A model generated the notes under the pieces. That model was not told the origin of the DNA. It searched no databases and saw only the letters and a list, made by a program, of their open reading frames with translations. The position numbers and the translations under genes are program-made. Of a DNA stretch of 11,926 nucleotides, positions 1 through 5,778 are shown piece by piece. Location of the stretch: the NCBI GenBank assembly GCA_021781095.1, contig JAJXXM010000282.1:1-11926 (forward strand). The letters are read 5' to 3'. The DNA is from a bacterium. GTDB lineage: Bacteria; Eremiobacterota; Eremiobacteria; Baltobacterales; Baltobacteraceae. How positions within the stretch are numbered: position 1 is the first letter of the stretch; every line of letters starts with the position of its first letter.

Positions 1-41
1 CGCTCGCTGGGTCGCAGGCGGATAGCAATACTGCGGCAACG

Positions 42-308
42 ATGATAGGCGACGATAGCGCGATGAACGACGAACCGACGACCCGAGATATCCTCGATGC
101 GCTGCTCGACTTTCGCGAAGCGGTCGCGCTCCATTTTGCCGCAATCGACCGGCGCTTCGCCGAACACGACCGGCGCTTCGACGAACACGACCGGCGCTTC
201 GACGAACACGACCGGCGCTTCGACCGCATCGACGTTCGGCTTGAGACGCTCGACCGCCGGCTCGGGCGCCTCGAGACGAGCGTGGAGCAGCTCGAGAGCG
301 TCGGGTAA
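42..308 (+). CDS. Small coiled-coil protein with heptad repeats, function unknown
   Basis: The product is 88 residues from the ATG at 42, or 81 from an in-frame ATG at 63; neither start has a convincing ribosome binding site, so the start is unsettled. After a short acidic N-terminus comes a helix, then a run of heptads of the type DRRFDEH, and a charged tail with further heptads (LETLDRRLGRLET). Phe, Ile and Leu recur every seven residues, which fits a continuous amphipathic helix forming a coiled coil. The heptads are encoded by a 21-bp tandem repeat. No signal peptide, membrane segment or catalytic motif is visible. Proteins with DRRFDR-type heptads are common in bacteria and usually unassigned. 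It lies 90 bp before the oxidase genes on the same strand, but nothing ties it to them. The codon pattern matches the neighbours, so I think it is a real gene of unknown role. Confidence 0.6.
   Translation: MIGDDSAMNDEPTTRDILDALLDFREAVALHFAAIDRRFAEHDRRFDEHDRRFDEHDRRFDRIDVRLETLDRRLGRLETSVEQLESVG
147..230 (+). repeat. 21-bp tandem repeat, four copies, encoding coiled-coil heptads
   Basis: Four copies of a 21-bp unit beginning GACCGGCG start at 147, 168, 189 and 210. The middle copies are almost identical; the first differs at one base in the middle of the unit and the last diverges in its final third. Since 21 bp is exactly seven codons, each copy adds one heptad and the frame survives copy-number change. 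The repeat lies wholly inside the small coiled-coil gene. Confidence 0.9.
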
Positions 309-384
309 CCACCCGCGATCCGAGTTGAGAAGAAGTCGAGAAGATCGCCCGATTTTTTCTTCCTAGCAGGCGCCCAGCCCATCG

Positions 385-390
385 CTACAC
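385..390 (+). promoter_or_regulatory. Possible -10 element (TACACT) for the oxidase operon, leaderless arrangement
   Basis: TACACT fits the TANNNT form of a -10 box and ends 8 nt before the ATG at 399, so transcription would begin at or next to the start codon. No good -35 hexamer is visible at the usual distance. The only Shine-Dalgarno-like stretch, AAGGG at 393-397, sits one base from the ATG, too close to work normally. Similar boxes stand before other unit-leading genes in the window. Confidence 0.4.
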
Positions 391-398
391 TGAAGGGC

Positions 399-506
399 AT
401 GAACGAACCAAGCTACCGTACGACCTTCGGGTTTGTGCTCGTCATCCTCGGTTTGATCGTCATCTCCTGGGTAGCGCTGCTCGCGCTCTCGCAATCGAGG
501 TGGTAG
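399..506 (+). CDS. ba3-type cytochrome c oxidase subunit IIa (single-helix subunit)
   Basis: This is a 35-residue protein. A short polar N-terminus (MNEPSYRT) is followed by one hydrophobic helix, about residues 9-30, rich in Val, Leu and Ile with Gly and Trp, and then a basic end (SQSRW). The small subunit IIa of Thermus ba3 oxidase is of nearly the same length (34 residues) with one transmembrane helix; it packs against subunits I and II and supplies a helix that subunit II lacks. The identification rests on size, topology and position: the stop codon is 3 nt before the subunit II start, and the subunit II ribosome binding site (GAGGTGG, 497-503) lies inside this gene. The sequence itself is too short and variable for homology by eye. 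Length-filtered gene callers easily miss such genes. Confidence 0.8.
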   Translation: MNEPSYRTTFGFVLVILGLIVISWVALLALSQSRW

Positions 507-509
507 GCG

Positions 510-977
510 ATGCACATTCATCGACTCGAAAAAATCTTTCTCGGCCTCGGCGTTATCACGCTCGTGGCCTTTTTCCTGATCCTCATCGCTCTGCAGGTCG
601 GGGAGAGCTTCAAGCCGCCGGCGAGCAGCATGACGATCGACCCGACCAAGGTGGCCTCGACCCCGCCCTTCGATCACCCAGGTCTCCACAAACGCGCCGA
701 CGGCTCGTACGAGGCCTATTACGTTGGCCAGGTTTTCTTTTGGCAGCCGTCGACGCTGACGGTCCCGGTCGGGGCGAAGGTGCATTTTTACGTTACCTCG
801 ACCGACGTCGTGCACGGCTTTTTGATCGAACATAGCGACGTCAATCTCGAAGTCATGCCCGGCTGGGTCAGTACGGCGACGCATGTTTTTCGTCATCCCG
901 GCGACCATTTAATCGTCTGCGATCAATATTGCGGCGCCGGTCACGCCGATATGTTCGCGCACATCGTGGTGAAGTGA
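510..977 (+). CDS. Cytochrome c oxidase subunit II, ba3 type, CuA domain
   Basis: The 155-residue product takes electrons from cytochrome c (or a similar donor) through its binuclear CuA centre and passes them to subunit I. One N-terminal helix (about residues 10-30) anchors it, and the rest is a cupredoxin domain outside the membrane. The CuA ligands are all present: H102 (VHGF), C137, Q139, C141 (CDQYC), H145 and M148 (CGAGHADM). Gln between the two cysteines is the ba3-type choice, and by memory each ligand sits 12 residues before its Thermus counterpart. E7 in LEKIF probably matches Thermus subunit II Glu15 at the entrance of the proton path. The protein is short, as in ba3 enzymes, because the second anchor helix is a separate polypeptide (subunit IIa). 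The start is fixed by GAGGTGG six bases upstream. Subunit I begins 13 nt after this gene. Confidence 0.93.
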   Translation: MHIHRLEKIFLGLGVITLVAFFLILIALQVGESFKPPASSMTIDPTKVASTPPFDHPGLHKRADGSYEAYYVGQVFFWQPSTLTVPVGAKVHFYVTSTDVVHGFLIEHSDVNLEVMPGWVSTATHVFRHPGDHLIVCDQYCGAGHADMFAHIVVK

Positions 978-990
978 GGAGTCAAGACGC

Positions 991-2652
991 ATGATGGTTC
1001 TCGATCGCATGAATACCGCCACGACCGGCGCGCAGCGTCGGTTGATTTTCGCGCATCTAACGGTCGCCTTTGCGGCACTCTTCGTCGGCACGTTTTTCGG
1101 AGTTCTGCAAGCGCTCTCGCACGCGAATGCCATACAGATGCCGCCTTGGTTCGATTACTACCGAATGCTCACGGCGCACGGCGTACTGCTGGCCTTGGTG
1201 TTCACGACGTTTTTTATCACCGGGCTCTCGCATCTCGCGGTCTATCAGACCGAAAACTATCCCCATCGGAGCATCGCATTGGGGTGGTTGGCGTTCTGGT
1301 TGATGACCGTCGGCACGGTGATGGCCGCCTACGAAATCCTCGCCGGCAATGCCTCGGTGCTCTATACTTTTTACGCCCCCCTCAAGGCGAGCCCGTGGTT
1401 CTACGTCGGCGCGGCGTTGCTGATCGTCGGCACCTGGGTCGCGTTGCTCGAATGGCTGCTGGTCACGGGAACCTGGCGGCGCGACCATCCCGGCGAACGC
1501 ACGCCGCTGCCCGCCTTCATGGTGCTCGCTAATTACATCATGTGGTTTCTGGCGACGGTCGGCGTGGCGATCGAAGTGATCTTCATGCTGATTCCCTGGG
1601 CCTTCGGATGGGTTCCGGGAGTTGACGTGCTCCTCACACGCCTCCTCTTCTGGTACTTCGGGCACCCGTTGGTCTATTTTTGGCTGCTCGGCGCTTATCT
1701 CGTATGGTACGGCGTCGTCCCGGCGATTTTGAAAGTGCCGATCTTCTCGGATTCGCTCACGCGGCTCGCGTTTATTCTCTTCATCATCCTCTCGCTTCCG
1801 GTCGGTATCCACCACGAGTTCTCCGACCCCGGCATCGCGGATCGTTGGAAATTACTGCAGACGGGGCTGACGCTGATGGTCGTCGTTCCATCGCTGATGA
1901 CGGCATTCGCGCTCTTCGCCACCTTCGAAGAGTACGCCGCAAAACTCGGAAAGACCGGATTCTTCGGGATCGTCGGCTCGCTTCCGTGGGGCGACCCCGC
2001 GTTCGCGGGGATCGCACTTGCGATGCTGCTCTTTATCTTCGGCGGCATCGGCGGCATTCTCAATGCGTCCTACACGCTCGATAGCACGATTCACAACACG
2101 ATGTGGGTGGTCGGACATTTCCACATCACCGTCGGCGGCCCGGTCGCTCTGACGTTGCTCGCGGCAACGTGGCGTTTGCTCCCCGCGCTCACCGGGAAGC
2201 GCCTCTTTAGCGTCGGGCTCGCCCGCGCGCAAGTCTGGCTCTGGTTCGTCGGGATGGCGGTGATGTCGTTCGCCATGCACACCGAGGGGCTGATGGGCGC
2301 TCCGCGACGCGTCGAACATTACACCTACGGTGGTTCGGCGATCGCCGCCGCGTGGCAGCCGTACTCGTTGCTGGCGGCGGGCGGGGGGATGGTGATCTTC
2401 CTCAGCGTGATCGCGTTTGCGATCGTGCTCTTCGGAACGATCTTCTCCAAGCCCGACGTGACCGAGAGCGAGAGTGCGCGGGCCTTTACCTTCGCGCTCG
2501 CGCGTCCCGGCGACGAGGCCCCCTCGGCCTTCGACCGCCTGGGGCTCTGGACGCTGGTCGCCGTCGCGCTGGTCATCGTGGCCTACGCGGGGCCGTTCTA
2601 CCAGCACTTCAGCGAGCACGTCTACCTCGTGCCGGGAATGAGGACCTGGTGA
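991..2652 (+). CDS. Cytochrome c oxidase subunit I, ba3 type (B-family heme-copper oxidase)
   Basis: The 553-residue polytopic membrane protein is the catalytic subunit: it reduces oxygen to water at a heme/CuB site and moves protons. Low-spin heme ligands are H63 (TAHGVL) and H378; the high-spin heme ligand is H376 (both in GHFH). CuB ligands are H225, H274 and H275, with the cross-linked Tyr Y229 in the GHPLVYF motif. Arg439-Arg440 (GAPRR) match the heme propionate contacts. The B-family K-type proton path is kept: Y229, Y236, Y240, S301 and T304 sit at a steady offset of eight from Thermus ba3 residues as I recall them. The sequence of the GHPLVYFWLLGAYLVWY region is typical of ba3 and unlike A-type or cbb3 enzymes. 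The ATG at 991 has AGGAG nine bases upstream. The 3' end overlaps the response regulator start by four bases (GTGA). Such oxidases usually work at low oxygen. Confidence 0.95.
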   Translation: MMVLDRMNTATTGAQRRLIFAHLTVAFAALFVGTFFGVLQALSHANAIQMPPWFDYYRMLTAHGVLLALVFTTFFITGLSHLAVYQTENYPHRSIALGWLAFWLMTVGTVMAAYEILAGNASVLYTFYAPLKASPWFYVGAALLIVGTWVALLEWLLVTGTWRRDHPGERTPLPAFMVLANYIMWFLATVGVAIEVIFMLIPWAFGWVPGVDVLLTRLLFWYFGHPLVYFWLLGAYLVWYGVVPAILKVPIFSDSLTRLAFILFIILSLPVGIHHEFSDPGIADRWKLLQTGLTLMVVVPSLMTAFALFATFEEYAAKLGKTGFFGIVGSLPWGDPAFAGIALAMLLFIFGGIGGILNASYTLDSTIHNTMWVVGHFHITVGGPVALTLLAATWRLLPALTGKRLFSVGLARAQVWLWFVGMAVMSFAMHTEGLMGAPRRVEHYTYGGSAIAAAWQPYSLLAAGGGMVIFLSVIAFAIVLFGTIFSKPDVTESESARAFTFALARPGDEAPSAFDRLGLWTLVAVALVIVAYAGPFYQHFSEHVYLVPGMRTW

Positions 2653-3350
2653 ACGAAGCACCAACGGTGAGCAAACGGGTGCTCGTCGTTGACGATGAAC
2701 GCCAGATCGGGGATGTCCTGTCCGCGTATTTACAGCGGGAGGGCTACATCCCGGTCGTGGCCGAGACGCTCTCTGCGGCGATGAACGAGATCGAGCGGCA
2801 GCTTCCCGACCTGCTGCTGCTCGACGTCACCCTGCCCGATGGCAGCGGACTCGACCTCTTGCGTTCGCTCAACGAACAGTCGATCCCGACGATCATGTTG
2901 ACGGCGCGAGGCGACGAGGTGGATCGCGTCGTCGGACTGGAAATGGGCGCCGACGATTACATCACCAAACCGTTCTCGCCGCGGGAAGTAATCGCTCGCG
3001 TTCGGGCGGTGCTCCGTCGCAGCGAGGAGCGCGATCGGCCGGGTGGTCGCCATCGGCTCCACGTTCTCGATCTCGCGATCGATGGCGACGCGCACGAAGT
3101 GCGCCGCGACGGGGAAAAGATCGACCTCACCCCCTCCGAATTCCGCATTCTCTCGGCGTTGGCGCGCCACCCCGGACAGGTCTTCTCGCGCGTGCAGTTG
3201 CTCGACGCGATCGGTGACGACGGATCGATCTACGAACGCACGCTCGACCGGCATATCAACAATCTCCGGCGGAAGATCGAGATCGATCCGCTCCACCCAC
3301 GGTACGTGCTCACCGTCTTCGGAGTGGGATACAAGGCCGCGCACGAGTGA
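2649..3350 (+). CDS. OmpR/PhoB-type response regulator
   Basis: A DNA-binding response regulator of 233 residues. The receiver domain (about residues 9-122) has acidic D15-D16, phospho-acceptor D59 (LLLLDV), switch T84 (LTAR) and K107 (TKPF). A winged-helix output domain follows (about 135-230), with the LTPSEFRIL helix, the recognition-helix region ERTLDRHINNLRRKI, and the final GVGYK wing, all typical of the OmpR family. I chose the GTG at 2649, which overlaps the subunit I stop codon (GTGA) and has GAGGA at 2640-2644. The open frame extends far upstream inside subunit I, but that part is only a shadow. A GTG at 2667 is a less likely start. Overlap with the oxidase gene upstream and the kinase gene downstream implies one transcript, so control of the oxidase operon is the obvious hypothesis. 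Its target sites cannot be read from the window. Confidence 0.93.
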   Translation: MNEAPTVSKRVLVVDDERQIGDVLSAYLQREGYIPVVAETLSAAMNEIERQLPDLLLLDVTLPDGSGLDLLRSLNEQSIPTIMLTARGDEVDRVVGLEMGADDYITKPFSPREVIARVRAVLRRSEERDRPGGRHRLHVLDLAIDGDAHEVRRDGEKIDLTPSEFRILSALARHPGQVFSRVQLLDAIGDDGSIYERTLDRHINNLRRKIEIDPLHPRYVLTVFGVGYKAAHE

Positions 3351-4183
3351 TCGACGCCGTCAGACAGCGCCTCGTTCACGCGCTCGACCTTGCGACGCTC
3401 GGTGACTACGACGGAGCGAAGGCCGAACTCGAACCTCTCGACGATCCGATTTCGGGGCGCTTGCTCTTGTTTATTCAGGGTTTGGAAGATCGCGATCAGC
3501 AGGATCGTCGCGCGCGATCGATGTTGCGTCACGAAGTCGGGAACGCACTCTCGATCGCTCAATCGAATATCGAAGGGATCGTCGACGGCGTGCTCGCACC
3601 TGAGCCGGCGCGGTTGGAGGGCATTCGCGATGCGATCGTCGGCGCCGGGCGCCTGATCGCCGAACGTCCGAAAAGCAGCATCGCCGAATCGCCCTCGACG
3701 ACGATATCGCTCGCTCCCCTCAATATCTGCGCGTTAATCGGCGCCCACGCCGCCGCGACGGCGGGGATGGCCGAGGCGAAGGGAATCACGATCGTCTACG
3801 AGACCTGCGGCGAACGAAAGCAGTCGTGCGAGAACTATTACGGCGACGCGATGCGCGTCGGACAGATTCTGCGGAACCTGCTCATAAATGCGGTGCGCTA
3901 TACGCCGCCGGGCGGAACGATCGAGCTGCAGTGCAGCCAGGATGGCGGCCGCCTGCACGTACGCATCAACGATAGCGGTCCGGGGATCGCACCGGAGGAT
4001 CGCGAGCGCGTTTTCGAGCCGGGATATCGCGGAGCGAACGTCGCCAGCGCCGGGAGCGGGCTCGGGTTGGCGGTGGTTCGCCAATTAACTGAAGAACTCG
4101 GGGGACACGTCGACGTCCGTTCCAAACCGGGGAGCGGCGCGACGTTCTGGATCGATCTTCCGATGGTATCGTTAAAGTCGTAA
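3347..4183 (+). CDS. Soluble sensor histidine kinase, partner of the response regulator
   Basis: The 278-residue kinase starts at a GTG overlapping the regulator's stop (GTGA). The phospho-accepting His is H62 in RHEVGNALS, an H-box without the usual proline. The ATPase domain has the N-box (LRNLLINA, N177 and N181), the G1 box (DSGPGI, D209), an F-box (VFEPGYRG) and the G2 box (GSGLGLAVV, from 236). There is no signal peptide or transmembrane helix, and only about 55 residues precede the H-box, too few for a PAS or GAF domain. The kinase is therefore probably cytoplasmic and senses either through its short N-terminal helices (LATLGDYDGAKAELEPL) or through a partner. It has four cysteines (128, 154, 161, 196), two of them (C154, C161) in a loop before the N-box; redox sensing through them is only a guess. 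It should phosphorylate D59 of the adjacent regulator. Confidence 0.88.
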   Translation: MIDAVRQRLVHALDLATLGDYDGAKAELEPLDDPISGRLLLFIQGLEDRDQQDRRARSMLRHEVGNALSIAQSNIEGIVDGVLAPEPARLEGIRDAIVGAGRLIAERPKSSIAESPSTTISLAPLNICALIGAHAAATAGMAEAKGITIVYETCGERKQSCENYYGDAMRVGQILRNLLINAVRYTPPGGTIELQCSQDGGRLHVRINDSGPGIAPEDRERVFEPGYRGANVASAGSGLGLAVVRQLTEELGGHVDVRSKPGSGATFWIDLPMVSLKS

Positions 4184-4347
4184 ACCCCGAAAAGCGGTCG
4201 GGTTCGCGGGGCGGCGCCGTCGACGAGCGCGATCGCCTTTCCATACGAGCACGGGGCCGTGCCGTGCGATGCGCCGACGATGGCGTGTGTTGCTCGAAGC
4301 GAGGTAATCGGAGCGAGAAGCTCTGGGAAACGCGCTCGCCGTGCGCG

Positions 4348-4842
4348 CTACGCGAGGCCGCGCGCGCGCCGGGCCGCGGTATCCTCGCGCTCGCGGATTT
4401 TCGCAACGATCGCGGCGGCGATGCGATCGAGGAGCTCGCGCAGGCTCCGTTCGGCGGCGCCGTGTAACAACGTCGCGTCGATGCGTTCGCCGAGCCCGCC
4501 GAGTGGCGCATGATAGGTTCCCTGGAGCCAGAGTTCCGACGTCGTTGCGCCGACCGGGTTGAGCGTCAACGTTCCGTGAAAGCGCGGAAAGAGCCCTGGG
4601 TGGTCGGTCGCCTCCAATTCGATGGTCGCCTCCCAGCGTGTCGGTGCGAGTTCGACCTGCGTCGAGACGGGGATGCGCACTTCACCGCCGACCGGAATAT
4701 GGAGCGAGCGCAGGCCGACGGCGAGTGCGAGAGCGTCGAAGGGCGCTTCGTGTCGGCCGAGTGCTGCGAAGAGTTCGAGCGCTTCATCGCGTGCAGCCGA
4801 TGCCGGGAGCGGCAGATCGACGTGCATCTCGACGGGTTTCAT
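4348..4842 (-). CDS. Possible SRPBCC/START-like protein, downstream paralogue
   Basis: The product has 164 residues. The open frame continues upstream, but the ATG at 4842 is preferred because it overlaps the stop of the preceding gene (ATGA, 4839-4842) and similarity to the family starts there. The middle is strand-rich (VRIPVSTQVELAPTRW, WEATIELEATD), followed by FHGTLTL and GTYHAPLGGLGERIDA, then a long C-terminal helix (about 125-152). This order (a curved sheet followed by a long C-terminal helix) suggests a START/SRPBCC lipid- or ligand-binding fold. The GxYxxPLGxxGxxxDA segment is shared with the upstream neighbour, so the two are paralogues. No catalytic residue, signal peptide or membrane segment is visible. 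Its 3' end faces the histidine kinase gene across 164 bp. The fold call is from pattern only and the ligand is unknown. Confidence 0.75.
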   Translation of the reverse strand: MKPVEMHVDLPLPASAARDEALELFAALGRHEAPFDALALAVGLRSLHIPVGGEVRIPVSTQVELAPTRWEATIELEATDHPGLFPRFHGTLTLNPVGATTSELWLQGTYHAPLGGLGERIDATLLHGAAERSLRELLDRIAAAIVAKIREREDTAARRARGLA

Positions 4843-5294
4843 GATGCCTGGGTGGTTTCCGTCCGCTCCTCGATCTCCTCGGCGAGATCGGAAAGAAGCT
4901 CGCGCGCGGTCGCCGAGGCGATGCGTGCGCCGAGCACGGCGTCGAAGACCCGCCCGAATTGCCCGAGCGGCGGCTCGTAGTTGCCGTCGAGTTCCAACGT
5001 ACAGCCGCCGCCGTCGCGCGAACGAATCGCGAGCGTCCCTTCGAAATCGGGATAGGGGCCGCCGCCGTACGGGTGCCAGCAAACCTTCCAGACTTCGTCG
5101 AAGCGCAACGGATCTTCGCTGAGTTCGAAGACCGCCTCGACATCGTGCGTCGCTTTCACCGCTACGAGCGGGGCGCGCAATTCGATGCGAGCGCTCCGCG
5201 CGCTTGCCGCGAGGGGTGCGAGCTTCGCATGCAACGCTTCGCGAGCCGCTCGATAGGGTAGCCGGAGAGAACGTTGTTGGTGCAAAGCACTCAT
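4839..5294 (-). CDS. Possible SRPBCC/START-like protein, upstream paralogue
   Basis: The product has 151 residues and begins at the ATG at 5294. The N-terminal half holds predicted strands (RIELRAPLVAVKATHDVEA, FDEVWKVCWH), then YPDFEGTLAI and the segment GNYEPPLGQFGRVFDAVLG (about 104-122), and a C-terminal helix (125-145). The last two blocks line up with FHGTLTL and GTYHAPLGGLGERIDA of the following gene, though overall identity is low, so an old duplication is likely. As there, a START/SRPBCC-type ligand-binding fold is the best guess, without a known ligand. It is probably cytoplasmic, since I see no signal peptide or membrane helix. A TACGAT box six bases before the ATG and the lack of a Shine-Dalgarno sequence suggest leaderless transcription. 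The ATGA overlap couples translation of the second gene to this one. Confidence 0.78.
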   Translation of the reverse strand: MSALHQQRSLRLPYRAAREALHAKLAPLAASARSARIELRAPLVAVKATHDVEAVFELSEDPLRFDEVWKVCWHPYGGGPYPDFEGTLAIRSRDGGGCTLELDGNYEPPLGQFGRVFDAVLGARIASATARELLSDLAEEIEERTETTQAS

Positions 5295-5300
5295 GCGTGA

Positions 5301-5306
5301 ATCGTA
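5301..5306 (-). promoter_or_regulatory. Possible -10 element (TACGAT) for the paralogue pair, leaderless arrangement
   Basis: On the minus strand TACGAT ends six bases before the ATG at 5294, the spacing at which transcription would start on the A of the start codon. There is no Shine-Dalgarno sequence in the six intervening bases and no clear -35 hexamer. Confidence 0.4.
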
Positions 5307-5344
5307 CCGGAGAGGCGTGAAGAATCTGAGAAAAGTCTGAAGCG

Positions 5345-5695
5345 TTAGGCGTAAGCTGAGAAGAAGGCGTGAGGATATATGGAAGCGACGTTGAGTTGAG
5401 CGAGCGTCGTGCGGTGGAGCGTGTGATCGTGCAGGTTTCCCGTCGGCAGTACTCCCGGAACGCTCGCTTGCTGTTTTACGGTGGACGCACCCGCGAGAAT
5501 CGCCGCGACCTTCACCGCCGAGGCGGAGATGAGGTCGACGGAGAGGTTCGCCGGCGGCACGATCGCCGAGAGCGCGAAGGCGACCGGCGCACCGTCCGGT
5601 GCCGCCACCGGGAGCAGCGGGAGCGCGCCGTCCGCGGCGGTCGGCTTCCCAAATGCCCCGCCCGCGAGGAGCGGGGGGAGAACCCCGAAGTTCAT
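5345..5695 (-). CDS. Hypothetical protein rich in Ala, Pro, Leu and Val
   Basis: A 116-residue open frame that I do not recognise. The first 45 residues are Ala, Pro and Leu rich (FGVLPPLLAGGAFG, LPLLPVAAPDG), the middle alternates short hydrophobic stretches (VSIxA-like runs such as LSVDLISASAVKVAAILAG), and the tail holds several His and aromatic residues (NLHDHTLHRTT, YPHAFFSAYA). None of the hydrophobic stretches is a convincing membrane helix, and there is no clear signal peptide. The case for a real gene is codon use like the neighbours (GCG, CTC, GTC, ACG, TCG), strongest in the first two thirds, a purine-rich AGAGGGAG directly before the ATG, and a TAGACT box at 5705-5710. Against it: no recognised domain and a less biased 3' third. 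It ends 50 bp before the start of the paralogue pair. An open frame on the opposite strand (5481-5711) is a weaker alternative. Confidence 0.45.
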   Translation of the reverse strand: MNFGVLPPLLAGGAFGKPTAADGALPLLPVAAPDGAPVAFALSAIVPPANLSVDLISASAVKVAAILAGASTVKQQASVPGVLPTGNLHDHTLHRTTLAQLNVASIYPHAFFSAYA

Positions 5696-5778
5696 GCTCC
5701 CTCTAGTCTAGCAAATTTCCCGTACAGCGGTATTCTCGGCAGGAAAGCTTATTAAAAGTAATAATAGGCAAAGTTACC
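5696..5778. promoter_or_regulatory. AT-rich divergent intergenic region before the padR-fad operon
   Basis: This 83-bp stretch is clearly richer in A and T than its surroundings, above all at 5745-5775, and separates divergent transcription units. For the plus strand it must hold the padR promoter, but I cannot assign a firm -10/-35 pair; TAATAA at 5759-5764 is one option. An imperfect inverted repeat, GTAA at 5758-5761 and TTAC at 5774-5777, lies directly before the padR ATG and could be part of an autoregulatory operator, since PadR proteins usually bind short inverted repeats near their own promoters. On the minus strand it contains the TAGACT box at 5705-5710. Confidence 0.4.

Noticed and set aside
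302..315. Small hairpin CGGGT-AACC-ACCCG at the end of the first gene
   Set aside because: Only five pairs, overlapping the stop codon and not followed by a T run; the T run at 355-360 is too far away to form a terminator with it.
97..366. Second open frame overlapping the coiled-coil gene
   Set aside because: The 21-bp repeat keeps other frames open by chance; the Ser/Thr/Gly-rich product has no sensible pattern, whereas the chosen frame gives clean heptads.
1057..1815. Long minus-strand open frame opposite subunit I
   Set aside because: Arg, Asp and Glu rich composition typical of an antisense shadow; the plus strand here holds all metal ligands of subunit I.
2352..2648. N-terminal extension of the response regulator frame
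   Set aside because: It lies wholly inside subunit I, is Arg/Gly rich and unlike any domain; the GTG at 2649 with GAGGA gives a normal OmpR-length protein.
4184..4347. Search for a terminator between the converging kinase and paralogue genes, including GCAC-GGGGCC-GTGC at 4249-4262
   Set aside because: Several GC-rich self-complementary stretches exist, but none is followed by a T run on either strand, so no terminator is claimed.
4510..4980. Plus-strand open frames opposite the paralogue pair
   Set aside because: Composition is shadow-like; the minus-strand frames show paralogy to each other, an ATGA overlap and normal codon bias.
5656..5676. CCCCGC/GCGGGG hairpin
   Set aside because: Inside the doubtful minus-strand frame, without a T run, and expected by chance in such GC-rich DNA.
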